From Ypsolopha sequella (taxonomy: Eukaryota; Arthropoda; Insecta; Lepidoptera; Ypsolophidae): 64,000 nucleotides of DNA. The stretch's first letter is position 1. Each line of letters starts with the position of its first letter. Under the pieces are notes generated by a model. It did not search any database. It saw only the letters and a program-made list of their open reading frames with translations, and was not told the DNA's origin. The stretch covers positions 1 through 64,000 of the forward strand of contig CAKOHE010000120.1 of NCBI GenBank assembly GCA_934047225.1, in the 5' to 3' direction. A program made the translations under genes and the position numbers. This document shows, piece by piece, positions 13,963 to 24,694 of this stretch.

Positions 13963-16410
13963 GTCATCTTTATGTGACAGTTTCATAAAGTATAAAAACA
14001 CTCCTGTCATCTTTATGTGACAGTTTCATAAAGTATTAAAACACTCCTGTCATCTTTATGTGACAGTTTCATAAAGTATTAAAACACTCCTGTCATCTTT
14101 ATGTGACAGTTTCATAAAGTATAAAAACACTCCTGTCATCTTTATGTGACAGTTTCATAAAGTATTAAAACACTCCTGTCATCTTTATGTGACAGTTTCA
14201 TAAAGTATTAAAACACTCCTGTCATCTTTATGTGACAGTTTCATAAAGTATTAAAACACTCCTGTCATCTTAATGTGACAGTTTCATAAAGTATTAAAAC
14301 ACTTCTGTCATCTGTATGTGACAGTTTCATAAAGTATTAAAACACTCCTGTCATCTTTATATGACAGTTTCATAAAGTATTAAAACACTCCTGTCATCTT
14401 TATGTGACAGTTTCACAAAGTATTAAAACACTCCTGTCATCTTTATGTGACAGTTTCATAAAGTATTAAAACACTCCTGTCATCTTTATGTGACAGTTTC
14501 ATAAAGTATTAAAACACTCCTGTCATCTTTATGTGACAGTTTCATAAAGTATAAAAACACTCCTGTCATCTTTATGTGACAGTTTCATAAAGTATTAAAA
14601 CACTCCTGTCATCTTTATGTGACAGTTTCATAAAGTATTAAAACACTCCTGTCATCTTTATGTGACAGTTTCATAAAGTATAAAAACACTCCTGTCATCT
14701 TTATGTGACAGTTTCATAAAGTATTAAAACACTCCTGTCATCTTTATGTGACAGTTTCATAAAGTATAAAAACACTCCTGTCATCTTTATGTGACAGTTT
14801 CATAAAGTATTAAAACACTCCTGTCATCTTTATGTGACAGTTTCATAAAGTATTAAAACACTCCTGTCATCTTTATGTGACAGTTTCATAAAGTATAAAA
14901 ACACTCCTGTCATCTTTATGTGACAGTTTCATAAAGTATAAAAACACTCCTGTCATCTTTATGTGACAGTTTCATAAAGTATTAAAACACTCCTGTCATC
15001 TTTATGTGACAGTTTCATAAAGTATAAAAACACTCCTGTCATCTTTATGTGACAGTTTCATAAAGTATTAAAACACTCCTGTCATCTTTATGTGACAGTT
15101 TCATAAAGTATTAAAACACTCCTGTCATCTTTATGTGACAGTTTCATAAAGTATTAAAACACTCCTGTCATCTTTATGTGACAGTTTCATAAAGTATTAA
15201 AACACTCCTGTCATCTTAATGTGACAGTTTCATAAAGTATTAAAACACTTCTGTCATCTGTATGTGACAGTTTCATAAAGTATTAAAACACTCCTGTCAT
15301 CTTTATATGACAGTTTCATAAAGTATTAAAACACTCCTGTCATCTTTATGTGACAGTTTCACAAAGTATTAAAACACTCCTGTCATCTTTATGTGACAGT
15401 TTCATAAAGTATTAAAACACTCCTGTCATCTTTATGTGACAGTTTCATAAAGTATTAAAACACTCCTGTCATCTTTATGTGACAGTTTCATAAAGTATAA
15501 AAACACTCCTGTCATCTTTATGTGACAGTTTCATAAAGTATTAAAACACTCCTGTCATCTTTATGTGACAGTTTCATAAAGTATTAAAACACTCCTGTCA
15601 TCTTTATGTGACAGTTTCATAAAGTATAAAAACACTCCTGTCATCTTTATGTGACAGTTTCATAAAGTATTAAAACACTCCTGTCATCTTTATGTGACAG
15701 TTTCATAAAGTATAAAAACACTCCTGTCATCTTTATGTGACAGTTTCATAAAGTATTAAAACACTCCTGTCATCTTTATGTGACAGTTTCATAAAGTATT
15801 AAAACACTCCTGTCATCTTTATGTGACAGTTTCATAAAGTATAAAAACACTCCTGTCATCTTTATGTGACAGTTTCATAAAGTATAAAAACACTCCTGTC
15901 ATCTTTATGTGACAGTTTCATAAAGTATAAAAACACTCCTGTCATCTTTATGTGACAGTTTCATAAAGTATTAAAACACTCCTGTCATCTTTATGTGACA
16001 GTTTCATAAAGTATTAAAACACTCCTGTCATCTTTATGTGACAGTTTCATAAAGTATTAAAACACTCCTGTCATCTTTATGTGACAGTTTCATAAAGTAT
16101 TAAAACACTCCTGTCATCTTTATGTGACAGTTTCATAAAGTATTAAAACACTCCTGTCATCTTTATGTGACAGTTTCATAAAGTATTAAAGCACTCCTGT
16201 CATCTTTATGTGACAGTTTCATAAAGTATTAAAACACTCCTGTCATCTTTATGTGACAGTTTCATAAAGTATTAAAACACTCCTGTCATCTTTATGTGAC
16301 AGTTTCATAAAGTATTAAAACACTCCTGTCATCTTTATGTGACAGTTTCATAAAGTATTAAAACACTCCTGTCATCTTTATGTGACAGTTTCATAAAGTA
16401 TTAAAACACA

Positions 16411-17736
16411 CTTCCAGTAGGAAGCTTACACTCAGTAGGAAGCTTACACTCAGTAGGAAGCTTACACTCAGTAGGAAGCTTACAGTCAGTAGGAAGCTTA
16501 CACTCAGTAGGAAGCTTACACTCAGTAGGAAGCTTACAGTCAGTAGGAAGCTTACACTCAGTAGGAAGCTTACACTCAGTAGGAAGCTTACACTCAGTAG
16601 GAAGCTTACACTCAGTAGGAAGCTTACACTCAGTAGGAAGCTTACACTCAGTAGGAAGCTTACACTCAGTAGGAAGCTTACACTCAGTAGGAAGCTTACA
16701 CTCAGTAGGAAGCTTACACTCAGTAGGAAGCTTACACTCAGTAGGAAGCTTACACTCAGTAGGAAGCTTACACTCAGTAGGAAGCTTACAGTCAGTAGGA
16801 AGCTTACAGTCAGTAGGAAGCTTACACTCAGTAGGAAGCTTACACTCAGTAGGAAGCTTACACTCAGTAGGAAGCTTACAGTCAGTAGGAAGCTTACAGT
16901 CAGTAGGAAGCTTACACTCAGTAGGAAGCTTACACTCAGTAGGAAGCTTACAGTCAGTAGGAAGCTTACAGTCAGTAGGAAGCTTACAGTCAGTAGGAAG
17001 CTTACACTCAGTAGGAAGCTTACACTCAGTAGGAAGCTTACAGTCAGTAGGAAGCTTACACTCAGTAGGAAGCTTAAACTCAGTAGGAAGCTTACAGTCA
17101 GTAGGAAGCTTACAGTCAGTAGGAAGCTTACAGTCAGTAGGAAGCTTACAGTCAGTAGGAAGCTTACACTCAGTAGGAAGCTTACAGTCAGTAGGAAGCT
17201 TACACTCAGTAGGAAGCTTACAGTCAGTAGGAAGCTTACAGTCAGTAGGAAGCTTACACTCAGTAGGAAGCTTACACTCAGTAGGAAGCTTACACTCAGT
17301 AGGAAGCTTACAGTCAGTAGGAAGCTTACAGTCAGTAGGAAGCTTACAGTCAGTAGGAAGCTTACAGTCAGTAGGAAGCTTACACTCAGTAGGAAGCTTA
17401 CACTCAGTAGGAAGCTTACACTCAGTAGGAAGCTTACACTCAGTAGGAAGCTTACAGTCAGTAGGAAGCTTACAGTCAGTAGGAAGCTTACACTCAGTAG
17501 GAAGCTTACAGTCAGTAGGAAGCTTACAGTCAGTAGGAAGCTTACACTCAGTAGGAAGCTTACACTCAGTAGGAAGCTTACAGTCAGTAGGAAGCTTACA
17601 CTCAGTAGGAAGCTTACACTTAGTAGGAAGCTTACAGTCAGTAGGAAGCTTACAGTCAGTAGGAAGCTTACACTCAGTAGGAAGCTTACAGTCAGTAGGA
17701 AGCTTACAGTCAGTAGGAAGCTTACACTCAGTAGAA
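16411..17736. repeat. 18-bp HindIII-site satellite, 73 periods
   Basis: The unit CAGTAGGAAGCTTACACT carries one AAGCTT site. First CAGTAG at 16415, last at 17729: 1,314 bp = 73 x 18, again without net indels. Nearly all variation is a C/G choice at position 17 (ACACT or ACAGT). Isolated exceptions are near 17070 (TTAAACT) and 17630 (CACTTAG). It directly abuts the 43-bp array. Confidence 0.97.
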
Positions 17737-18110
17737 ATTCAAATATAACTCACACCCTCAGGAAGTAAAAGTGTCAGATAAGAATATACTGTGCTTATAA
17801 TTTTTCACCCCAATAAGACGACTGAAAGATCTTCTTTTGTTTAAAACATCTAGACTCCGGGTCAATGAGACGCTTCAACGGAAGCTTTCGGGTTTTGTTA
17901 AGTACGTCCGACGATGACCTCACCCTTAGACCATATTTACGTAGTCACACAAAAGTAATGAAAAATAAAAGCTTCATGCTCAGAACGTAAAACAAGTTTT
18001 AATTTACTAAAAGTATACATTTAAAAGCGCATCAAATGGAACTCCTCTTTATGTCTGCTAAATGCTCCCCGCAATTAATTTGAAGTAACATTTAAAATTA
18101 AAATTCCATG
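17737..18110. other. Spacer between satellites
   Basis: Mixed sequence with no recognised repeat or gene. Confidence 0.5.
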
Positions 18111-18210
18111 GCGGTCCATTCCAGTTGCTTCGCTTTTGTGGACCGTTACGCGCCGAGTGCTCGACTTATTGCTCAAAAATCTCCGTTTCACCGTCGACCA
18201 GGCTACGTGG
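18111..18210 (+). other. Possible exon-like block before third satellite
   Basis: A CCATTCCAG acceptor-like sequence precedes a GC-richer block that is open in more than one frame. One frame reads RVLDLLLKNLRFTVDQATW, which is protein-like. Another accepts the phase-2 end of the exon at 1315-1508. No clear donor was found before the satellite begins, so this is only a candidate. Confidence 0.2.
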
Positions 18211-18600
18211 AAGTGGAAATACCACCAAATTGGTTTACAAGTGGACATACCACCAAGTTAGTTCACAAGTGGAGATACCACTTAGTTGGTTTACAAGTGG
18301 AGATACCACTAAGTTAGTTTACAAGTGGAGATACCACAAGTTGGTTTACAACTGGAGATACCACAAAGTTAGTTTACAAGTAGAGATACCATAAGTTGGT
18401 TTACAAGTGGAGATACCACAAAGTTAAGTTTACAAGTAGAGATACCATAAGTTGGTTTACAAGTGGAGATACCACAATGTTAGTTTACAAGTGAAGATAC
18501 CACCAAATTAGTTTACAAGTGGAGATACCACAATTTGGTTTAAAAGTGGAAATACCACCAAGTTAGCTTACAAGTGGAGATACCACTTAGTTGGTTTACG
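18211..18600. repeat. 27-28 bp satellite, about 13 copies
   Basis: Degenerate unit around TTWGTTTACAAGTGGAGATAC plus CACAAG. Copies tend to alternate between TTGGTTT and TTAGTTT starts, giving a dimeric period of about 55-56 bp. It is much more diverged than the other two satellites. Confidence 0.9.
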
Positions 18601-18930
18601 GAATCTAGCAATTAAAAAAAATATTACTTCTGCCAAAAATATTATAGACACTTTTATCGAAACAGAATCTTCAGAAGTCATTCTAATATTTAGAAATAAA
18701 ATACCAAAGAAAATAGAAGTCTAAGGTTATTAGAGCAAAAACTCGTCCATATTATTTATGGATTACAATCTGTATTAACTTTGAAACCCCTTCATAGCAC
18801 CTTTGGATTGTTTTTTATAACAAAATTAGTAAAAATGTCGTCATTTTAACTTTTTCCAGAATCCATCCCTCTCGCACTGCAGGTCTTTCCGTATGGAGTA
18901 ACAGGGTATTATCTCTTAAGAGATATTCAT
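18601..18930. other. Spacer with repeat fragment
   Basis: AT-rich. The segment at about 18865-18910 (CTCTCGCACTGCAGGTCTTT and following) recurs at about 36988-37030, so at least this part is dispersed repeat. No gene seen. Confidence 0.5.
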
Positions 18931-19050
18931 AGCTGCGGTAGCTCAGCTCAGCTCAGTCAGTAGGACTCTCGTAGTTATGATCCGAGATCGAATCTGGCCA
19001 TTATTTGAATATTTACCACCTACTGAACGTTGAAGGAAAACACTGAAATA
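18931..19050 (+). mobile_element. tRNA-derived SINE head (fragment)
   Basis: Pol III promoter-like boxes: an A-box-like GGTAGCTCAG region at 18937-18965, swollen by a CTCAG repeat, and a B-box match GATCGAATC at 18986-18994. It does not fold as a complete tRNA, so a SINE is more likely than a tRNA gene. Confidence 0.5.
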
Positions 19051-19142
19051 AACCTGCATGCCTTAAAAAGCTCAGCATCCTTTGGTTAAGATCTGTGCTC
19101 TTGTCGGTGGAGTCCTACTTCTGCACTCCCGCCTTTTTTTAA

Positions 19143-19264
19143 CTTCTTTATACGATCGAAATTTACTTTCTCTTTCACCTGATCCATGAATGTTCTCCTA
19201 GGCCTTCCTCTCTTTCTTTTCCGCTCCACTTTTCCTTCAACGATGTTTTTGATAAAATTGTCGT
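19143..19264 (-). pseudogene. LINE reverse-transcriptase C-terminal fragment
   Basis: The minus strand reads about 40 residues including KNIVEGKVERKRKRGRPRR, then TFMDQVKEKVNF. Basic GRPRRTF-type tails of this kind are typical of the C-terminal ends of insect LINE ORF2 proteins. There is no start or continuation; it is a relic. Confidence 0.65.
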
Positions 19265-20080
19265 AACAGATGTGCCAACATCTTTCCCCTTATTATCTAC
19301 AACTCTATTTTGGTTTACTATCTCTTCTTTTCCACAACTTTCTTTACCACCCATTCAACATCCTTTAGTCACAGTACAAATATTAGATCTTCCTAAAAAA
19401 GCCGATTATCCGTCGCGGTGATTACCGGAAATGTCCGGGCATTACCGGGTATACCCAGGTATTCTCCAGATTTACCGAAACGACACAATTGCGCGTCCCA
19501 TCGCTGATTACATTACAATATTGCAGTGTAAGGAATTGTTTTGATATTTAATATATTTAATTTAGATAATTTGTGCATGTTTATTATACTATTAATAGTA
19601 AAGGGTTAAAATATTAATAACTGATATTTTAAAATGGATTCTCATTATATTTGATAGAGCAGAGACCTGATATTTGGACAGCTACCAATTAATGACAGCA
19701 TTGTTGTCGCAGTGCGGGGTTGATGTACTATAGCTAGTACATCTAGATACTACTGAACAAACTATAGTACAAACTATTATTTAGCACCAGTAAAAACAAT
19801 TTGCATATCACTCACTGTCACCCAGCATAAGTTAAACTCTTGTGTTAATTGGATTCGCAAAAAAACAATTAGTTCTTATTATCTATAGCATCTAGAATTA
19901 TATCAAAAATGTTAAGAAAAAAACAAACTTTTGAGCGTCCATCTTTTCAACGTTTATGAAATGTATCTGAAAGGTCCTCGCCTTAAGCCTTTCAAATAAT
20001 ATTAATAATAAAGTGTATAATAATTATGAACTACTTCTATGCTTCCCGTGGCTTCACCTGCGTCGTTTATTTAGGTACAT
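19265..20080. other. Gene-free AT-rich stretch
   Basis: Contains a CCGG/TACCC-rich patch at 19415-19470 and a near-palindrome around 19722-19745 (GATGTACT/AGTACATC). Nothing coding recognised. Confidence 0.5.
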
Positions 20081-20133
20081 AGCACACAAACCAAACCGTC
20101 TAATACTTTATTAGATAGTTTGGTTGGTGTGCT
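20081..20133. other. 53-nt hairpin
   Basis: AGCACAC, AACCAAAC and TCTAATA pair with TATTAGA, GTTTGGTT and GTGTGCT, interrupted only by two small mismatched positions and a 3-4 nt loop. It could be a small MITE or a hairpin RNA precursor; expression is unknown. Confidence 0.6.
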
Positions 20134-20157
20134 TATAATTTCAAGAATAATAATTTG

Positions 20158-20620
20158 TGCGAGTCGGACTCGCGTACAAAGGGTTCCGTACCACCACAAA
20201 ATACTGGTAAATAATATTTATGGTAAAATAACACTATAGATGCCATGCAACAAAAACAAGCCGTTAAAATGGTAGCGCCTGGCAAACGATTCGCGTATCC
20301 CACTGAGTACGGAACTCTAATATCTTAACCACAATATTTTAACTGTAATCTGTACATAATCACCTATTACCATGATTTTTTTCATACTTTTCAGTCCACT
20401 TGTTTGGAAGATAAAGGGAGGGGGGGGGGACATGATAACGTTAAAACATACTACTTTTTAATTATCATTATTTGCCGCGATAGAGGCCATAGTAAAACAT
20501 ATTCTGTGAACATTTCAAGTGGATACCTATAACGACTGAAGCTGCAGACAAACAGACAGCGGAGGCTCAGTAATAGGGTCCCGTCCGGCACCCGTCCCGT
20601 ACGAAACCCTAAAATGCAGC
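20158..20620 (+). mobile_element. GGGTTCCGTA-family repeat, plus orientation
   Basis: It begins with the GTGCGAGTCGGACTCGCG head and GGGTTCCGTAC, and ends with a GACAGCGGAG / TAGGGTCCCGT / ACGAAACCCTAAAA tail, matching the copy at 47353-47641. Diverged and interrupted. The family is a common short non-coding lepidopteran repeat. Confidence 0.7.
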
Positions 20621-21089
20621 TTCTATTTTTTGCGTGTAATAAACTACGCAACTTCGCTGCAATTTTTTTACGATTTTTTTTACAATACCTGGTGTCAATT
20701 TACAGGTTCTTAATTAAAAACACTTTTCTTCACTGAGTGAGCAAAATTGATTTTTGCTCACTAATTTTAAGCAGCAAAGGCTCGCTTTTCGAGCTAGTGA
20801 GATGGAAACTCATTTACTCAAAAACGCTTACAATGTGTTCATTATTTTGACAACCTTCTTTAAGCAAAGTCGAAATTTCCGCATTTCAAGCGCACAACAT
20901 TTTTTGAGAAAGATAAAATTCCTATATCGCGATATAAAATACAAGTCTAGTGTTCTATAGCAAAATAACGAATGGGGCTTTTTATAAATAAAACTATTCC
21001 AACTTGATAGAGTTTAACTTGACCGTTCAGCAATTGATTAGTATAGAAATACATGCATATACATTCCAAAACCACCGCTCTTGAAACAT
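20621..21089. other. Gene-free stretch
   Basis: AT-rich, with no supported gene or repeat. Confidence 0.4.
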
Positions 21090-21330
21090 GTAATAATATT
21101 TGCGTTGCTGGCCACGCTATGATGGCCTCGAGCTCAGCTTAGCTACGCTCTCGGCCTTCCAGCTTGGTCATCATTGCAGCCCTTGCTGTCCGCGCCATAA
21201 AGGCTTCGATCTTCGGTCTCGGCCTTTATTCTAGATTGTCCATCAAGGGCTGCAATGCTGATCGCGCTGTGTAGCTGCGCTTTCGGCCATCATAAGCGCT
21301 GCTAACAACGCGGTCATTACAGACCGCGAC
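21090..21330. repeat. GC-rich imperfect inverted repeat
   Basis: CATTGCAGCCCTTG (21171-21184) faces CAAGGGCTGCAATG (21245-21258), with nested CGGCC/GGCCG words. It is much more GC-rich than its flanks and is probably a MITE-like element. Confidence 0.5.
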
Positions 21331-22559
21331 AGTAATGTACTAATGTGGAAATTTAATACGCTATTAAATAAATCCATTAGTTTCCATAAAGTTTCAGTAT
21401 CAGCGGACTGAAACAAGCAATATTTCAGAAAGAAAGTTAAACGTGAATCTCCGACGATTCATGGCGCTGATTCAGAAATGTAGATTAGTTTACGTGAGTC
21501 TCTCACCGCGACGAACATTTCATTTACTTTCCTTTTATCTTCACTTCTATAATAATGTAATAAGACAATGCGTTGAAGTTTGTCTGTTTAGCTGGATGAT
21601 GGGTTATTTGAGGTTACCTCTGGTTTGGTTTGGGCCTACAGAGAAGAGAAATGGAAGAAGAGTGTCGAAAGAAATGAATATGGTGCGCAAAGGTAAAGCT
21701 TGACCGGCCCGACCGCATCGCCCCTGAAGGACGTATACTGACCAATTGGGCGATATACTGGACGAGGGTCAAGTCCTAAGCACTCGGAATCGGACGACTT
21801 ATATAGGTTTAACTAGATCTATGGATGTGAAAGAAACGAAAGAAGTGTTTCACCTTGCCTACCTCTCTGGAAGACATGAGATGTAGGTAGTAGGTAGTAG
21901 GTAAATCTTAAATACAGTTGTTTTAACCCCATGTGTACTAGTCGCTTGTACTTTCAAACGAATGTATTCGAAAAACTGAAAAAACTTGATTGTTTGCAGA
22001 TGAAACCACGGCTAAAATCTTGTAAAAAATAAAGCTAGACCTACCCACGGTAACTGTAAGTGAAATTTCTACGCGCTGAAAGTTTCATAATTTTATTTAT
22101 ACAATTGTAAACGAAAATGAAATCTTTTTGTGCTTGTGCTGTTATTTTATATTTCTCTGTATTTGTTTAATCAAAACGGCATAATGAATGTATAATGAAT
22201 GCATAATCACGTAAGCTTCACACACGCTATGATTATTTCTGCATAATTTTTGTTAACTTGAATATTATTTACTTTCATTTAATTAAATTGAAATTATGTT
22301 CGAAGCTAATTAGCGCATTTTAATAAACCTTATAGTAGAGAGATTCGTTAGTAAAGATACTATTTTAATAAACCTTATTTACCTCACCTCTGACACCGCC
22401 TCGAGGATTTATGTCGTGACGATATAGTATAACCTGTAGCTTACATATTCACAAAATATATTTTAGTTTGGAAGTCATTCAGCACTATGATGCAGAAAAA
22501 ATATAGTTCCAAACTTAAACACTAACGGTGTTACTACAAAACGGTGTTTAACTTTAGAT
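21331..22559. other. Gene-free stretch with possible LINE traces
   Basis: The block at about 21590-21790 (LVWFGPTEKRNGRRVSKEM in one frame) vaguely resembles the C-terminal end of LINE ORF2 but is too short to assign. The rest is AT-rich and unrecognised. Confidence 0.35.
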
Positions 22560-22615
22560 TATTTAATTTTAATTAATTAATTTAATTAATTTTAATTAAT
22601 TAATATTCTTAGAAA
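22560..22615. repeat. TTAATTAA-rich low-complexity tract
   Basis: Repeated TTTAATTAATTT words; self-complementary AT tract. Confidence 0.8.
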
Positions 22616-22920
22616 TAGAAATATATTTATTTATATAATATAGGTAAATTATACCTAAGTATATACACTTATTACAAGTCGAATTTAATGTTAAATAACA
22701 ATCAATTGAATAAAATATAATACGGGGAAATACAACAAAAAAATAAAAGTTAGGTTTACTGAATTTTAATAAAACTATCTTGCACAAATAAAAATGTAGG
22801 AATAAATAATATTCACATATAATGCACTGAATTATATGAATGCAACCCTTGGTATAAAACGCAACGCTTTGCATTGTTCATCTTTACCACAGCACAGTAT
22901 CCAAATAAATCATAACGAAA

Positions 22921-23183
22921 TATACAGAGTGTTAAGATGAAGTTGCGGGAGCCGGAAACTGGCGATAGTACCCGTCCATACGAACAACTTTTACTATGGA
23001 ACAAAGCCTCGAATCGCGAAAAAAATCAGCCATTCCACAGAAAAGTTACATAGCTATCCGAACTAAATGTATGAAACAACGGTTTTTTTTTCCATTTCTC
23101 GAATTTTTTCCACAATATTTTTGTATGTACGAGTACTATCACCAGTTTCCGGCTTCCGCAACTACATTTTAACATCCTGTATA
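22921..23183. mobile_element. Fold-back MITE (GGAAACTGGCGATAGTAC family)
   Basis: Terminal inverted repeats of about 50 bp: the left end has GCCGGAAACTGGCGATAGTA and the right end its near complement GTACTATCACCAGTTTCCGG. No ORF. Partial relatives lie at about 32880-33050 and 35511-35585. Confidence 0.85.
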
Positions 23184-23345
23184 TTATAGCTAAAGCTGAT
23201 TTTGAACTCAATGTTTTGCTCAAAATTCGCGAAGAAGTCTCTCTTAAGTTTGACCGAATCTTCGAGTTATTTAAGTAAAAATCAAAATGAGTCTATCTTT
23301 AATACATTTTGTTATAATAATCTATCTGTTGATTATTCTGTCCAG

Positions 23346-23505
23346 CCCTCTGCGAGCCGGAATGCCAGAACAACGGTATCTGCGTGGACACTAACACCTG
23401 TCACTGCACCGCCAACTTCCACGTCGACCATTGCCAGTTCGAGAAGAAACCTTGCTTGACCTACCCTCCGCTGCCTATGAACTCGCAGAGGAAGTGCTCC
23501 AGCGA
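23346..23505 (+). CDS. Hml: Hemocytin exon 1 (first visible): EGF-like domain
   Basis: Acceptor TCTGTCCAG (AG 23344-23345), donor GTAAGT at 23506. Enters with two bases of a split codon and leaves with two (GA). It encodes an EGF domain starting [19 protein letters not shown], with six cysteines in EGF spacing, followed by a conserved-looking KKPCLTYPP segment that opens the next CCP-like module. Earlier exons must exist. Confidence 0.85.
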
Positions 23506-24657
23506 GTAAGTCCTTTTTGTTTGGAATTCCATCATAAAAGGATGGTCTTTCACTGAAATTGAAGTCTCAGTGTCTGCTATTAATTTTCGCGACACAACTC
23601 AAAGATTACTAGACTGATTGAGCTAAAGGATTTCGTGAAAAATACTCTTTTACAGAAAATTAAAACCAAAGATTTATTTTATTATTTTTTGATATTCGTT
23701 GACTAACTGCAGCATTAGACTTTTGTGGAAAACTAATCTGTATATATAAAATTCAAAGTCCTGACTGACTGACTGACTGACTGACTGATATATCAAAGCA
23801 CAGCCTAAACCGCTGGTCTTAGAGACTTGAAATTTTGCATATAGATACCTTATATAGTGTAGGCATCCACTAAGAAAGGATTTTTCAAAATTCACCCCCT
23901 AAGTGGGTGAAACGGGGATCCAAAGTTTGTGTGGGGAAACAAGATTAGTTAGACTATTTTATTCGAGACTTCACAAGAGTACTCCTATCTATAAATGAGT
24001 AAACATGTGTTTCAGGTTTTTTCAGAATTCCACCCCTAAAAGGGGAAAATGGGGTGACAAAGTCTGAAAATCAACATGGGTATCGTTTGTATGGTTTATC
24101 GGGTCGCTGATTACGAAAACAACAACGATTTTAAAATCCAACGTAGTGGACGTAATAAAGGCATTTCCAGAATTCAACCCCTAAAAAGGGGAAATGGGGT
24201 GACAAAGTCTGAAAACCAACATGGGTATCGTTTGTATGGTTTATCGGGTCGCTGATTACGAAAACAACCACGATTTCTAAATCCAACGTAGTAGACGTGA
24301 AATACCATCATCCCCTGTTGGGGTGCGATGGGGTTGATATGTTGAAATTTGTTAATATCAATATGGGTGTCGTTTTTATGATTTTTGGGACATTTATTAT
24401 GAAAATGGCATCGATTTTGAAATTTAATATAGTGGACATGAAAATTCCTGAAAGTATGTGTGCCAGAGTAAAATCTGTTGTAACAGACGAACAAACAGAC
24501 AGCCACACAAGTGATTCTATTAGGGTTCCATTTTTCCCTTTTGAGGTATCTATCTATCTATATATCCACAATCTATCTATCTATCTATCTGTCCATCTAT
24601 CTATATATATATCTATCTATCTATCTATATATCTATCTATCTATCTAGCTATCTATA

Positions 24658-24694
<37 letters not shown>

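Larger units (their letters stand above)
2826..16410. repeat. 43-bp satellite array, about 316 copies
   Basis: The unit begins GTCATCTTTATGTGACAG and continues TTTCATAAAGTATTAAAACACTCCT in two pieces. The first GTCAT is at 2826 and the last at 16371; the difference is 13,545 = 315 x 43, so the register is kept through the whole array with no net insertion or deletion. Units differ only by substitutions (for example CTTGATG, CTTAATG, AAAGCATT, TATAAAAAC). Each unit holds a 6-bp inverted repeat CTGTCA/TGACAG around an 8-nt loop. No coding potential is apparent in any frame. Confidence 0.97.

Noticed and set aside
2826..16410. CRISPR-like array or coding repeat
   Set aside because: There are no spacers: the 43-bp units are contiguous and nearly identical, no long ORF runs through them, and the context is eukaryotic.
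18931..19010. tRNA gene
   Set aside because: It has A- and B-box-like words, but the A-box region carries a CTCAG expansion and no cloverleaf or acceptor stem can be formed. Treated as a SINE.
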